A stretch of 64,000 nucleotides of DNA from Polytrichum commune (GCA_950295325.1 OX485803.1:56311554-56375553); one strand, 5' to 3'; shown: positions 34,198 through 47,130, counted from the stretch's first letter. The notes: generated by a model not told the origin, from the letters alone. Numbers and translations are program-made.

Positions 34198-35005
34198 CAA
34201 CCAAGGGGGGCAACCCGATGACAGAGGTTGGGGCGAACCAACCCGTACACTGGTTCCTTGGAGCATCCAACAAAGAACGAGTGAGTGTTTGGGTTAGTTC
34301 GCCCAAATCCAAGACAAAGAGGTTGGCAAGTTGTTCAATGCTTCCGTGGTGTTGTTTGGGTCCACCGGGTGCTCCCTTGATGAGAGTCCATGATGACCTC
34401 GAATGCGTTTTTTGGCAATGAATTAAGATCTTGTTTCATGTGTCTCAAAAGGGAAAGGAATGAGGGTGGTTTGTCATGGACAAAATTAGGTGCGGACAGG
34501 GAGACCATCCCTATCCGTATATCAATTGTCACCCTAAATAACACGATGGCGTGACTGGCCTCCATCATTCAGCTGCCAGGGATTTTGCCTCAGTCTATGT
34601 TTCTCTCTCTTGTCACCCAGAATTACTACGATTGTCACCACAGGAGCTTCGAAATCATGAGATTTGTCGACCTTTGGCTATGAAACGGAGCTGCTGCTGC
34701 TGGCTTGATAACGTCAAGTTGGAGGATTGTGCATGAAACCGGTGGAGAGGGAAGACAACATTTGAATCCCTTGGTGGGCCATTACCATGTCTGCAAAAGC
34801 TTTTGCAGTGGAAGGTGCGTTCAAGCTGTTGTCATGACACGACGCTCCTCAAGCAGGAACACAAAAGAACTCCTCACGTCACCGTGTTAAAGAGCCGACG
34901 TGCATGAGTGTGCATTTGGCCATCTAATAGTTATGGGCTTTGAATTACCTGCCTTAGGCAAGAACAGTTTTCAGATTGGATTGAGAGGTCATCCTTGAAG
35001 TATTA
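34198..35005. other. Intergenic DNA, no supported gene
   Basis: Flank of the composite element. Short frames only, with no motif or repeat recognised. Confidence 0.4.
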
Positions 35006-35275
35006 GGGCCACTTCACACACAAGACTGGCGACGGCTCGTGACCATTGTATTCTAAGATATCTCATGGGTCCAAACGGCTGCTCAAGACCGTCCATGGTC
35101 ACTTCACAATAGAAGGTTCACGAACGTTCAAAGAAATTGTCATTGATGAAAAGTGTACATGGATCCTTACATGGGAGATTATTGATAATGTTTCATGGTC
35201 TGTTAGAATTTGCATCATGCCCACCTCCAAGAGGTAGGCTTGACCTTACATAAATTTTGGCATATCATGTCCGTA
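35006..35275 (+). mobile_element. MITE, GGGCCACTTC family, truncated copy
   Basis: GGGCCACTTCACACACAAGA is preceded by TA, followed by GTGACCATTG and later CATGGTC and CCACCTCCAAGAGGTAGGC, as in the full copies at 39596 and 47635. The right end is missing. Confidence 0.6.
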
Positions 35276-36190
35276 AAACAATTGATACGGCCTAGGGATG
35301 TGCAAATGGACATGGCGTAGCCCCTCACGGTCATGTCATAACACAAATGATGTGATGGTCATTGACATGGTAATTTTCTTCTACTATAGTAATGATTTAA
35401 GTAGATTTTAATTTTTTAATTTTTTTGGTCAACTGCTCTAGACGACTCTTGTAGATGACTAGCAATCAAATCCTAAAGACATAATTTGCTCTAGGACAAT
35501 TGCAACAATTGATTTAGGATAGTCGATCATCTAGTCAACTGGTAAAGCAAAAATTGAACCGTTAGACCTTGTAGTCATTGGCCAACAAGACAAATAGTCG
35601 CGTAGAATTTATTTATTTATTTATTCCTTTGGCATTCGATTGGACCAGGGTCTGACCATGACAATTTACCCCACTGGCGTGATGTTTTTAGATTCAATGT
35701 CATGTCGATGTCATGTGTCATTACACAACGTGACGGATGTTGACATGAAAGTCCTGATGTAGTTGGATATAACTAAAAGCTGGTCTCATGAAGCTTGTGA
35801 GCAGCCGTGTAACATTATCCATTTGGTGCCACATAGACTCCATGTCATTGTTGATGTCCTTATGAGGAAGACTTATTTCTTCAGTCTTTACTCGACTATG
35901 AGGAACTTCCCAGCAGTCAATGTAACCTTTCTAATTTCTTTGGTCAATCGAAGCATTGGGTGCGATTAGTGACTTTTAAGATACAAAATCCTGGGGCCGC
36001 CATAACTTTATAATACCACGATGTACTAAATATGTGAATAAGGCATTATTCTAAACCAAGATCACGGTTTACTTCGAAAATACATATTTTGGTCTATATT
36101 AAGTGAAAATCTGCTGAAGTAGTGTGGACTACCTTAATTGAAGTAAACAGCATAGTGTGATGCTCTCCATGTAAGTTCATTTTGGTGATG
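35276..36190. other. Intergenic DNA with a TCAACTGCT repeat
   Basis: About 35420-35620 contains GTCAACTGCTCTAGACGACT and GTCAACTGG phrases resembling 13250-13620. No gene recognised. The 68-codon frame at 35763 has no known motif. Confidence 0.4.
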
Positions 36191-36199
36191 AAACATCAA

Positions 36200-36750
36200 G
36201 GATAATCATGAAAGCTTGATGAAAATGAATAAAATTCATTTCAAAGTTCGGGAAGTCAATAGGTTTATGGGAATGAAAGTAGTACATCAAGACAATGACA
36301 AAAAAAAAAAGGCTATTTCCCGAGAGTAACATAGTGGAGTGGCATCCATGATACAAAGGTTTATATCGATTTTATGTTTTAATGGAAAGAAAGGCTTCTA
36401 GCTCTCTGGTATTATAATCTAAAATAGGGAGGGAAGCCTATCCTTGATGGAGTTGTAGAGAGGACATCCTAACACAAAATGTGCTTTCATTTTAACAACA
36501 TTGTATGAACGGATAGTTGACCACCGGCCAATGCTAATGACAAGCCTATGATTTGAGGTGTGGTAAGCAACGATGGTTTGGTGTGGGGTGGTGTTAGTGG
36601 TTGCTTCAAGTATGATTCACATCCATAGTTGAGAAAGTCTTTGAGGGGAGGGAATCTAATCCTTTCTCATAAGATGGTAACAGTTCCACTCCATAGCAAG
36701 AAAGGCATGCTTGAGAGCTTCAAATATGATTTTCAATATGAAGTTAGAGT
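36200..36750 (-). mobile_element. LINE 3' end, truncated copy
   Basis: On the minus strand this matches the end of the LINE at 36975-38990. Shared phrases include TTCGGGAAGTC..GGGAATGAAAGT..ACATCAAGA and GAGGGAATCTAATCC..TCTCATAAGATGG. It ends, like that copy, in a short AATGAAT-type tail. 5' truncation is typical of non-LTR retrotransposons. Confidence 0.6.
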
Positions 36751-36974
36751 CAGCAAGGACCCACAATTGCAATGAAATGGCATTGATTTTCAAATTTGAA
36801 AAGCATTTAAAAAACCAAAAAAATCTATGAAACTAGAAGTATTAAGAAGGTGAAATCAAAGTAGCTGAAGTCCTAGAGTGATGGAGTGTGATGACCTTTA
36901 TCAGATTCCCATTAAAGTCTCTCTAATCAACATGATGATCTTGAGATTGATAGGAAGACTTGAGGGGACCTAGT

Positions 36975-38990
36975 GCTACACTCAATAAATGAATGAAATG
37001 AAATTGATTTTAGGGTCCAGGAAGCCAAAAGGCTAGTGGGACTGAAAGTACATCAAGATGGTTTCAAACCATCTAATTCCCTATAGTGGCAGAGTGTAGT
37101 AGCCTCCGTGAAATAGAGACTAATGTCAACTTGATGATCGAACTCGAAGAAAGACTTCAGGCTCCACAATACTACATCCTTAAATATTGATGGAAATTTA
37201 TCCCTAATGGGGTTATATAAGGAACACTCAAACATAAATTGTGCCTCGTTTTCAACTGCATTGTAAGAGCAAAAGTGACATAGTCTATTATCTCTAGAGA
37301 TAATAGGGATAGTCAACCACCATCCAATTTCAATTGCAAGTCTATGGTTCGTGGTGAGGTAAGCAACAATGATCTTGCGTTTTGGTGGTGTCAATGATTT
37401 CTTCAAGTACAATTCACATTCGTATTTGAGAAAGTCCTTGAGGTGGAGGTAATCTAGTTTCTTCCTAGAGAGATGGAAAGAATTCCACTCTTTGGCAAGA
37501 AAAGCCTCCTTGATATTATCTAATGTGATTTTTGATGTGGTTGGGTTGTTGTGGGTTTCCTAATGAGATAGACCCCATGATGCCTTGCACATGGTTGTCA
37601 ATTTGTGCCAAGTGTTAAATCCTTATTCGGCCAAGTGTTGGCAGAGTGAGGTTGCTTGACTAACTAGCCAAGAGGAGGGTACGTAGGTGAGCAAGTCGTT
37701 GTTGAAAACCCATGGGGAGCTTAAGAGAACATAATTCTATGGGGAGTTCTCCAAATTTGGCCAACAAAATATGATGAGTTGTTGAAGAATGTACTTTGAC
37801 ACGAGAAATTATATGTATTTTCATGCCCTCCCTAAAAGCCTTTTTGATGAGAGTTTTTCAAGTCTCCACCCTAGATTTTAGTACCATATGTGAAAGTTGA
37901 AAGCACTAGAGCTTTGAATAGATTGGATTTGAGTTCCCAACATATGACTTCGACTATTGCTTTTTTCCTCCTTAAAAAGCTCATCAAGGCTTTCATACCT
38001 ATCATCGATGGCTCAAACTAACCATGTGAATATAAATTAATCCCAAGATATTTATACTTATGGATTATCTCAATTTCATCATTGTCTAGGTAAAATGCCT
38101 CTTGGTCTAATTCTTTTTGTTGCGGCCAAAGATCATGATTTTGGTTTTAGATAAATTAACTCCAAGGCTAGATGAGGTGCAAAACTCATGTGCTTTTGTT
38201 AGGAGTCTTTGTAGGCATGCTTTTGATTTAGAGAGCAAAACCACATCATCAACATAAAGAAGAATGGCGACCATTGTATCAAATAAACACGGAGAGTCCC
38301 CTTTGATCTTGTCCAACTATTTTTTCAAGTCATCAATGTACATGCCAAATAGTGTGTGGGAAAGGGGACATCCTTGTTTAACACCTACATCAGACATTAC
38401 TTTGCCATGTGTGAAACCGTTAAATCATACTATTGCATAAACTGTGGTATACACGGCTGGTATGGCTTGTTGTAAATGAAGTGGTATGCCGAATTGTTGA
38501 AGGCGTTCCCAAAGCTTGCCACGTGGAATTGTGTTAGAGGTTCTTTTGAAGTCAACAAAACAAGAATAGAGACATCGACCTACAAATATGTCTTGTTCAT
38601 TTAAAATACATAATGTAAGGATGTGGTCCAGAGTACATCTACCTTCCTTAAAACCTGCTTGGACTCTTGGTCTAACCCCTTTCAATTTTGTCCATCAAAC
38701 AAAAAACAATTCCAAAGCGGAGTCATAGAGCTTGCCAAAGATTATGTCAAGCATTACGGTCCTATAGTTCCCCAAGGAGTTTCTTTGACTAGATTTGAAA
38801 ATCACTTGAATATTGGTAGTCCATGAAGCTAGGAAACCCTCTCTAGCCACTTAATTAAATAACTTTGTGATTGGCTCACATAGATCAATTCCGACCCATT
38901 TCAGAAACTCAAGTTTTAACCCATGAATATCTCATGCCTCGTGATTTGCTAGATCTTGCATATTGACACATGTTTAACCCTATATCAATG
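36975..38990 (-). pseudogene. Non-LTR retrotransposon (LINE), reverse transcriptase remnant
   Basis: On the minus strand, in order: NYRTVMLDIIFGKLYDSALE (about 38790-38730); AGFKEGRCTLDHILTLC and CFVDFKRTSNTIPRGKLW (38640-38500); VKQGCPLS (about 38380), the conserved RT motif; LLYVDDVVLLSKS (about 38260), the catalytic YxDD box; then VNLSKTKIMIFGRN. Further on, 37412-37053 encodes IGWWLTIPIISRDNRLCHFC and AQFMFECSLYNPIRDKF, a zf-RVT-like zinc-binding C-terminus. The 3' end is an ATTTCATTCATT tail. Several stops and frame breaks make it inactive, and no endonuclease domain is visible, so it is 5' truncated. Confidence 0.8.
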
Positions 38991-39595
38991 AAGGGGAAAA
39001 TTGACCGCTTTTGATAGATGAACCGGTTGAGTTTGAAAAACAATTAGGTTGAAGTTGAGGACTTCATGAAAATCACCGATCGTTTGAGAAGAATCTACAT
39101 AATACTACATATCAAGTTAATAAAGAGTAAACCGAAAGATTGCAAAGTTAACTGGTTGGACTTGGAAACACTAGGATTTTGACCGATTATGCCCAAAAAT
39201 CTCCCCACAACGTAGCGGCTACATTATGTATTTGGGAAAAGCCAACTTCCCCCTAATGGAGATGTGAAAGGAGGTTTTTCCCAACTACATTGCCATGATG
39301 AGCCTCAAACGGTGAGGCTCGAGCGGGAACTAGTCTTGTAAAAACTGCTAAAAAGGTAGAGCGGCTTTTTGATTGAATAATTGCAAATCCTCGTCGCGTT
39401 TTGAGTCATCTTATTGGTTGTCAAGTGACTGTGGCACTGGTGCAGTTGACAAGAAGATCATGGCCTTCCAGAACATAAGACAACTCATGAGATCGCCACA
39501 TAGGTTGAGATTGGGTGTTTCCAAGTCACACTAAATTATTCCCAACAAACCTCATTGGATGGACTCAGTCTCATAAGAAATGGTGGGCAAATTTA
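38991..39595. other. Intergenic DNA, no gene seen
   Basis: No motif or repeat recognised apart from the adjoining elements. Confidence 0.4.
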
Positions 39596-40115
39596 AGGGC
39601 CACTCCACACAGGAGACTGAGGGCCCATGACCATTGCACTCTGAGCACTCTCATTGGTGGAAAAGGTGGAGCCGGTCCAAGTTCGCTACTTCACACTACG
39701 CTAGCTTGAGGGACCAATGGAGTAAGTGACTCCGACATGGATGTCAAGTCTACGTGGAGTCCGTCTTACATGGCATCAAATGGATCATGTTTCATGGTCA
39801 CTTGGAGTATTTTCAGAATCCGCCTCTTGGAGGTAGGCCTAACACAAAACCGGGAGACCATGACACTTTGAAATTTCACAACCCTTGATTTATTATATTT
39901 TATCATGTATGAGGACTCTACATGAATACATCGTGAGAAATTCCTTGAAACATCATTTGGTTGAGGGCTTGGTCACATGTAACTTCACTGTACATTTGAT
40001 GGCCCATGATCGCACTATATGATTTTGGAAGTGTCTTGGGACGGCCTTTGGACACTTCTTTTGGGCTCTCACAATTTCATGGTCACGGCTCTTGGTTCGT
40101 GTGTGGAGTGGCCCT
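39596..40115. mobile_element. MITE, GGGCCACTTC family, full copy 1
   Basis: Ends AGGGCCACTCCACACAGGAG and the complement of AGGGCCACTCCACACACGAA form terminal inverted repeats, with TA on both sides (39594-39595 and 40116-40117). The interior shares GTGACCATTGCACT, GGTGGAGCCGGTCCAAGTTC, CATGGCATCAAATGGATCAT and TCTTGGGACGGCCTTTGGAC with 47635-48138. 520 bp, non-coding. Confidence 0.8.
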
Positions 40116-40839
40116 TAGTGTATATACCCAATATGATACATTGTTGATGGCCTAACTTCAATAATTTTCTCTTAGTATAGGCCTTTTTTAGAGTATGTAC
40201 TCCGCTAAACTTGGCTTGGGGTTCACAAAATTTTGTGTAAACTCATCCCTAGATGACGGGGCTCAAGTAAAAGCAAGTTTCCTACAAGGGTGAGGGCCGA
40301 TTTTTTCCAACTGGAATCCACTAGAATAATTTGGGTTCTTTAATGCCATTTTTGGACTTAAAGGATGTTAAAATAGTTTTTAGCACTATAAAATAGTTCG
40401 TTGTGTTTTCACCTTGCTAATGGACGAGTTTACTAGACACCACAAACCTAACCCTAGGTAGGCTTTGTGATGTCTACATGAAGACTTGCTATTTTGTTCG
40501 TTTTTCATGTTCCTCATTTTTACCAATTAGATTTACATAATGAAATTTGTTGTGCATTAGCATATCTATGATGAAGCATCAACAAAGATTAGATTGAAAA
40601 TCGAGCTTCACATTATTTAGTTATGCTTACTGAAAGTGTACGTATGTTGATTATTTGACCGAATGAATGATTATTCCCACTTGTGTTTAAGATTGAATGT
40701 GGAGTAACTTGGGTGTACAAAGACTCTCTCACCATAAGAAGCACCCCTAGTCGGCCCTTAAATTGGCCTTTCGCACAATAGGAAATCCATACCGACACAA
40801 ACAACATGCTCAAGAAAGGTAAGCGGGTCTTAAACGGAC
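40116..40839. other. Intergenic DNA, no gene seen
   Basis: No coding or repeat structure that I can support. Confidence 0.4.
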
Positions 40840-41220
40840 ACTTTTCCCTCTACACCCACTTCTTGTAGGATATGAAACATACAATTACCTAGTGCGAGAT
40901 GATTAACAAATTTGAATCGTGCCCGTAGTCATTTTTTCATCATTTATGGAGCTTATATGAATATCATATTCTTTGAGTTAATAAATGATCATCATATGTA
41001 GATCCCCCTACATTGCGTTGAATATTTAGTACTCATTTAGTATTGTGTCTAGGATGGTTAATATATTTTGAACACATAGTCCAATCTCTTCACAACACAT
41101 GTCTTATTGATGTCTTCTCTTAGATTCATAGCCGATCATAAACCACTCAAATATTGATGTCCAATTAAGATTAAACATTGAATTAGGCACATCTACTTTA
41201 ATCAAATATAACCGCCTCCT
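40840..41220 (+). repeat. Dispersed repeat, copy 2
   Basis: Diverged counterpart of 11400-11720 (CTCTACACCCACTTCTTGTA, GGATATGAAACA, GAATATCATAT, CCAATCTCTTCACAACACAT, AGGCACATCTACTTT). A weaker third copy lies near 43620-43740. Confidence 0.55.
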
Positions 41221-42010
41221 ATTCAAGTTTGTGTTCATGAAATTCATAACTACAGTTACATAAAATCCGAAGCCTATAAAAAAATTAGAATAAAATTAAT
41301 ATCCAAATGTTGTGTGCTGCTTACTTGAGGCCCGTAAGATTAAGCATGATTCATAATCTCTAACGTAATGTTCATTTAACTGTATTTAATTTCAAGAGTG
41401 TGACTTTGATTTTTCTCACAAAATTTCTTTTGCATATCATCGTGAACCAACATTGGTTTCTACAACACCTCACATGAGAGGTGCTCGAATGAAATCCCCA
41501 TGTGATATGGCCACCTTGGTTAATAAATTCTACCCATACACATGCAATTGTTAGTACCCGTCTTGAATTGAGTGCACCGGTATGTGTAATTAGTTGCCTA
41601 TACAAATAGGCGGCCTCTTTACCCATGCAAATTTTTACATGATGTCAAAAGCCGATCACAAAAACCCACAACTTTGATCATCCATCCATATAGCAACCAT
41701 AGTAGGAAAATAATTCAGCTTCTTTTTGTCGATGTGGTAATTTCACAATAATAGTGTGGAATGTCGATATGTTTGCATATATAAGGCAACCTACATGCAC
41801 ATATCAATGTAGTTACCCATAATTAAAATTGGTTTCATGCATTGGACTGAAAGCAACGCAACATTACCAAATGAGCATCTTATCCTTTTTCTTGTAGTTC
41901 CTAGAGAGTGGGAATTATCGTGTATGAATAGACTTGCCGTCCATCCAACAGAACATCTTGATCCCCTACAAGTTTGTTGCTGAATCATCTCAAGTGACTC
42001 TGAGTAGACT

Positions 42011-42920
42011 AAGGGTGAGGTTCCATGTACCGGTCCCGGTCCATTTTTGAAAATAAATGGGTGGACATGTGGAAAAGGGTGGTGCCATGTGCCTATTCTT
42101 CTCACCCAAGGACTAGTTGCCTACATGGATGGGTGTCCCACATTATACGTTGTGCAAGAACGGGCGCCAAAGGACCGGCAGTCGTGATGGTCAAGAGAAG
42201 GACATGTGCCGGTTAGAGACCTCTGGTGACCGGAACGGCCGGTCACCTTGGGTACTAAAGGCCATATTGTTCTTCAAGTCCTTTCTTTTGGGGTACTCCT
42301 AGGGCTCCTTGCTCTTGCATCATGCACTCTTTGAACACTCAAATCCTAGTTGTGAGAAGAAATGAAAAGGAAAGAAGGGATAGAAAATGATTGTATGTTA
42401 AATCGTTGGAGTTCTCATCATGAACTCATGGGAACATGTATCTCATGATGTTTTCGAGAATTCCGATCTTAATAACAAAAAATACATACAAATTAAGCAA
42501 TGTGATAGTAAGTGTTGGGTTTAATAAACAAAAATCAAAATAAAAGACTATTCAAATGTATAAAGAATTCACTTATACACAATGTATTATCACGATTTCA
42601 ACTGAAAGTAAAATATAAAAATATTTATATATTCCCATAGATGGCATCCGTACCAACCTATGGACACCAAGAACACACAATTTTAAATTCATTCAAATAT
42701 CAAAAGTTAAATGATGATGACCCTCATTACCGGTTACGTGTGACATCTTATTATTCATCAAATTCGGTAAGAACGTAGGAAATCAAAATAAACCGGCACC
42801 TCACATAGAAGTACCCCTCCCTGAAATGGGTGACATCACCCAATGTTTTTGACGATGCCACCCGTTTCTCACCCACTTAAAAAATGGACCAGCACTAGCA
42901 CATGGAACTCGACCCTCACT
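42011..42920. mobile_element. Probable MITE with GGGTGAGGTTCCATGT ends
   Basis: Left AGGGTGAGGTTCCATGTACC and right GCACATGGAACTCGACCCT are inverted, each followed inward by a GGTCCATTTTT motif. The target duplication is not clear (TAA versus TCA). The ends resemble the TTA-flanked element at 55257-55420. The interior has an extra CCGG-rich segment (42160-42245) and no transposase. Confidence 0.55.
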
Positions 42921-44249
42921 CAAGGTCTTTAAAACTATTTATGGTGTCACATCGACCAAAAAGGGTAACCTCCAGGCTGCATACTATTTCTGGACTTGTG
43001 TATGCTGGATGAATGAGAGATACGCTCATATATGATAGTTCTCTCTCTTTCTCTCTAATTCCTGGCCCATGAGAGTGATAATGAATCACTCAGGCAGTCA
43101 CAGCAGCAGAGTAGATAGATAGAACTTCATGATGCTGGATGATGGCACCAGGAATTGAAGAAGCCACCACTGTTGCCAGAAATTAATTACTGCAACTCCC
43201 TTCATTCAAGTTTGAGCCCTCTCACTGCACCAGCCCACAGGCGGGCACTCAACTATTAACCTACACCCAGAAGTAAAGTACACGCTTGCATTTGTCATGT
43301 TTAATCATTTTTTTTCTTTTTCCCCTTCACATCCATCTTCCCCAAACTCATCGCCTTGTATTGATTTTGCCAAGTGTGTGTCCATTGTAATTTAAGGTAT
43401 GTGGGTGATATTTGGTTTGTTTCTGATGTTCTCCAACTTCTACCGATGAGATTTACACAACTCGGGTTGCAGTACCGAATCTCTGATGCAACATATGCAA
43501 AAACCGGATTGAACATCAGACCTCCCCCAAATCAGTTATGCTTATCGGAAGTGCATGTTTGTTGATTTCTGAACTAGATACATAGGTCCTCCCAGTTGTG
43601 TTCATTGTTGAGTGTAGAGTTGTTATTAATATTTGACGATGTAGTCCAATCTCATTTAAACATGTGTCTTTATGATGTTTGTTTTTGGATCCTAACCGAA
43701 CCACATGCCAATCAAATAAAGGGGTCCAATCAAGAAAACAAGCCACTTAAGACCCACCTACCTTAGTACAGTATCTTGTAAGGTGTGAGTTCTTGGACCC
43801 ACACTTACACAGATTGTACTCAAATGTAGGTGTGAATTATTGGCATGTTCACCTCACTTGGTTTGAACCCATGTGAGTCTACCAAAAATGTTGCTTCGTA
43901 TACTTTTATGTTTTTGGCAATGAAGACTTCTAAGGTAAGTGGTCCTAATTCAGTCAATTATCTTAATAAAACATTTAATCTTGAGTGGTGAATGGTAAGG
44001 TGTTGAAGTTTAAATTTTGGATAGGAAAAACTTAGGGAAACACTCAAGGATGACTTGAAAGGTGATTTTTGTACCATCTAGGTGTCTTAGATATGTTTAA
44101 TTAGGACAGTCATAGGTTGATTTCAAGTTAGTTATGCTTTAAAGTTGACTTTTCATTTTATTTGTGCAAGGGGATTGGAAATTTCTCAACCGCAGTTGAT
44201 GCGTCCGTGACAATCATTCAATCCCACATTATTAACCAAGGCAATAGTA
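42921..44249. other. Intergenic DNA with dispersed-repeat fragments
   Basis: Near 43620-43740 and 43935-44010 lie diverged copies of the dispersed repeats described at 11400 and 8545. No supported gene. Confidence 0.4.
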
Positions 44250-44505
44250 TCACTATATTCGCTAATTGGAGACTTTTTCATGATTTGGAGACTAATCAAG
44301 AACTTCAAGTCTCATATCATGTTTAGTGCATGTTTTGATTATGATATAGATACTTATTATATTTAGACATATATATACTCCTCATGCATGAATATGTAGA
44401 AAGTTCGTTACCAATGTTCCCCACGTTCACCATATTGCATCCCAGACTATGAGTAAAGTTGATTTTGAGACTTTCCAAAGTCTCCAATTAACAAATATTA
44501 TGATT
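44250..44505 (+). mobile_element. MITE, CACTATATTCG family, copy 1
   Basis: TCACTATATTCGCTAATTGG with an inverted counterpart ending in CCAATTAACAAATATTATGA. The interior (ATGATATAGATACTTATTAT, CATGCATGAATATGTAGAAA) matches 50813-51066 in the opposite orientation. About 256 bp. Confidence 0.8.
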
Positions 44506-44789
44506 AGTTTGGGAGTGAGTTCATTTCCTTGGGACTAGGTGTGATGCACAAGCATAGGCACAACCATTGTCAATAGTCTACATAAAATTGCTAAATTTTC
44601 CTCTTTACCAATAAAAAGCCTAGGGCACTTTGGTGTGGTCAACAATCTTGTGTTAATTAGCATTTTTAATGTAACTTGAAATGCAGTGCAGTCACCCTTA
44701 CAAGAGATCTAGTCTCCTTTGCTTAATTTTTACTTTAACTATGCTATCAGACAATGGCCTTTTGCTCAACTCTCGTCACAAGTGTTAAA
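44506..44789. other. Intergenic DNA, nothing recognised
   Basis: Short gap between two transposons. Confidence 0.4.
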
Positions 44790-44797
44790 CATTCCCC

Positions 44798-45397
44798 CAG
44801 GGTTATTTATCCCGATGTCATGACGGTGTCGTGCCGTCATGACATGTCGTGTCGTGACGGACCCCTCCGTCACGACACAATAGGGTCCACGTAGGGTCAA
44901 CCTAGGGGGAAGCTAGTAGGGTGGGTAAAATACTTACCTTCTTGCCAAGGTGGCGTCCTATGTGGCAGAAAAGGCCGACGTGGACGTGGATATGCCTAGC
45001 GCCAGGTAAACCATTTGGCCATTATGTTTATCATTCTGTCAAAATCAAAGTAGTAAAATATGACTAAGGAGGGTGTGGGGCGGACGGGGGTGGGGGGTGG
45101 GGCGGACGGGGGTGGGGGGTGGGGCGGACGGGGGAGGGGGGTGGGGTGGACGGGGGCGGACGGGCGCTAGTAATTTTTTCCCCACTTTACCTCTACTTTG
45201 CTGACATGTCATCACACGTGGACATCTTACATCCTACGTGTCCGAAATGGGGTAATGTAATTACACACATAATTCGGTAAAATTCAAGTCCGTCAGGATA
45301 AAGACAGCATCCGGCATAATGTCGTGACAGATACGTGTCGTGACGGCACGACATTATGCCGAGATTAGCCTCCGTCACGACACAATAGACAACCCTG
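44798..45397. mobile_element. hAT-like non-autonomous element
   Basis: Terminal inverted repeats CAGGGTTATTTATCCCGATG and the complement of CAGGGTTGTCTATTGTGTCG. They are flanked by a perfect 8-bp duplication CATTCCCC (44790-44797 and 45398-45405), as expected for hAT. Subterminal GTCGTGACGG/CCGTCACGAC palindromes repeat at both ends. 600 bp with no transposase. The CpG-rich ends and the G-rich interior contrast sharply with the AT-rich surroundings. Confidence 0.9.
45070..45172 (+). repeat. G-rich minisatellite inside the hAT-like element
   Basis: About four units built on GGGGCGGACGGGGGTGGGGG, with many G runs of 3-6 on the plus strand. Strong G-quadruplex potential. Confidence 0.9.
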
Positions 45398-45590
45398 CAT
45401 TCCCCATGTAATACAATAGGCCATAACATAGTTAATGTTAGTATTCCATGGTCTTAGTTTCTTCCTTTCGCCTTTAAATTTGGGATAGTGCACTTTCTAT
45501 CACTTAACATCAACTAGAAAAAAGGTAACCAAAGAATATTAAGCTACATATGTTCTTTGATTCACCACTTGATAATTACATTGTTTTTTT

Positions 45591-45808
45591 TCTAATTAGT
45601 GCAAGTTACCATTTGGACTTACACATTGCTATAAAATTGTACTCAGAGCGTCATTTTTTACCCAAGTGACATAAGTAGCTAGTATGCACACCAAAGAACA
45701 TGATATAACTTAGGTGGTAAAAAAGGTAACGTTGATTGAAAAAATAAAAAATAAAAAATAAAAGCTATAGCAATGTGTAACTCCAAATGGTCACCCACAC
45801 TAATTAGA
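45591..45808. mobile_element. MITE, CACTAAATA family, diverged copy 2
   Basis: CTAATTAGTGCAAGTTACCA and TTTGGACTTACACATTGCTATA face GCTATAGCAATGTGTAACTC and ACACTAATTAG. The tips are more diverged than in other copies. Confidence 0.6.
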
Positions 45809-46146
45809 TAAAACAGTGTAGTTTCAGTGTGGACTTGTCTTCTATTCCCCACCGGTCCAATTACTCCCAACAGAGTATAGGGTTATACTTTCATTTCTAA
45901 GTGACAATGAGCAATTGACAATTGGGAAAGGGAAGATTAACCCTCCCTTTTGGTCTCCCTTATTTCTTCTGAAGTCCAAAAGTCTTCTGAGGGTCTTTTC
46001 ACCTCCCCTGTGTTGCCAAAGGGTTCAAGGTAGAAAAATAAGCCTTTGGATTTCTCAATGGCGAACGGTCAGACTATGGTCTCAGCTACTGCCTCAAGTG
46101 CTAGGAAAGGAAGCTCCTCCGATTCTAAAAGGGGACATCTTCCATA

Positions 46147-47130
46147 CAGTCAAGACTCTATAAGTGTTGCCCCTATAAGCGTTATAATTTCATATATGTT
46201 AAGAAAATTTTATTCCCCTACAAAAACACAACTGGTAAGACTAGTGAGTGTTTTGTGTTAAGTGTTATAACATGCTCTACTCCCTTCTTTGTTAACTGCA
46301 CCTTTATGAGTGTTAATTTTGAGAAAATGAAGGTAATAATATATGAGAGGATACATTTTAAACATGTAATCACATTTATCCCATATTCTTTGCGAACAAT
46401 TCAAAATTGTTGGAGGCACACATGTGTTCTTTCGATCTCTATTGAGAGGGAGATAGAGGAAGTTGGGCGCTTGGTAGAGGTTGATGAAGTTGCTTCTCTA
46501 CTTCGTCAACTGACATTGTTGTCATATGATAGTGAGGTGGGTGACGTGGTGAATGCTCATGAATACCTTAATTATGAGGTGAAGTTTGATTTAAACAATC
46601 CCTATGAACCTATCGATGAGGAGTTTTTGGATATGTATTCCTCAAAGCATCAAGAAATTGATGTTGATGAGGTTATGATTAATGTGGTAGAAGAAGTTGT
46701 AGGATTTAGTGTTGTTGAGCGTTCTCTAAAGACTTTGAAGAAATACTTTGAACACAGACCAAACGATGCTCTATCACACATCAGGAGCATTCAAGGACTC
46801 CAGAAGGAAGTTTCATCCTATCATTTGGAAGCTTCTCGTCATACTACTATAGACTCTTTCTTCCGGTTAGTTTAGTTGGAAGAATCTCATCAAGTTACTA
46901 CTATATAAATTATTTCTTTCAATTAGTTTAATTGAATTATGTATTATCATTTGTACTTTTATTTTTTATTTTTATAAAACGTTATGTTCTTCATTTTCAG
47001 AAATTTTAAGTGTTATTTCTATAAATGTTATTAATCATCAGTATGAATTCTAGAAGTGTTACTTGTTATGATTCTATATATGTTGTTTTTTTACTACTCC
47101 CGACCTGTAACATTTATATAGTCTTGACTG
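46147..47130 (+). mobile_element. Tigger/pogo-like element, 984 bp deletion derivative
   Basis: Ends CAGTCAAGACTCTATAAGTG and the complement of CAGTCAAGACTATATAAATG are flanked by TA (46145-46146 and 47131-47132). Subterminal CTATAAGTGTTA-type motifs recur near both ends, like the CTCTATAAA-type termini of plant Emigrant/pogo elements. It contains only the C-terminal part of a transposase, so it is non-autonomous. Confidence 0.85.
46255..46875 (+). pseudogene. Tigger-like transposase, C-terminal fragment
   Basis: One frame, with no credible start, runs through REIEEVGRLVEVDEVASLLR and ends KTLKKYFEHRPNDA, IRSIQGLQKEVSSYHLEASR, HTTIDSFFRLV-stop. The helix-rich end with a TIDSFF motif is typical of jerky/Tigger C-termini. 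The minus-strand remnant at 60660-60884 ends in the parallel RTIDSYF. Helix-turn-helix and DDE parts are absent. Inactive but possibly still expressed from the element. Confidence 0.7.
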
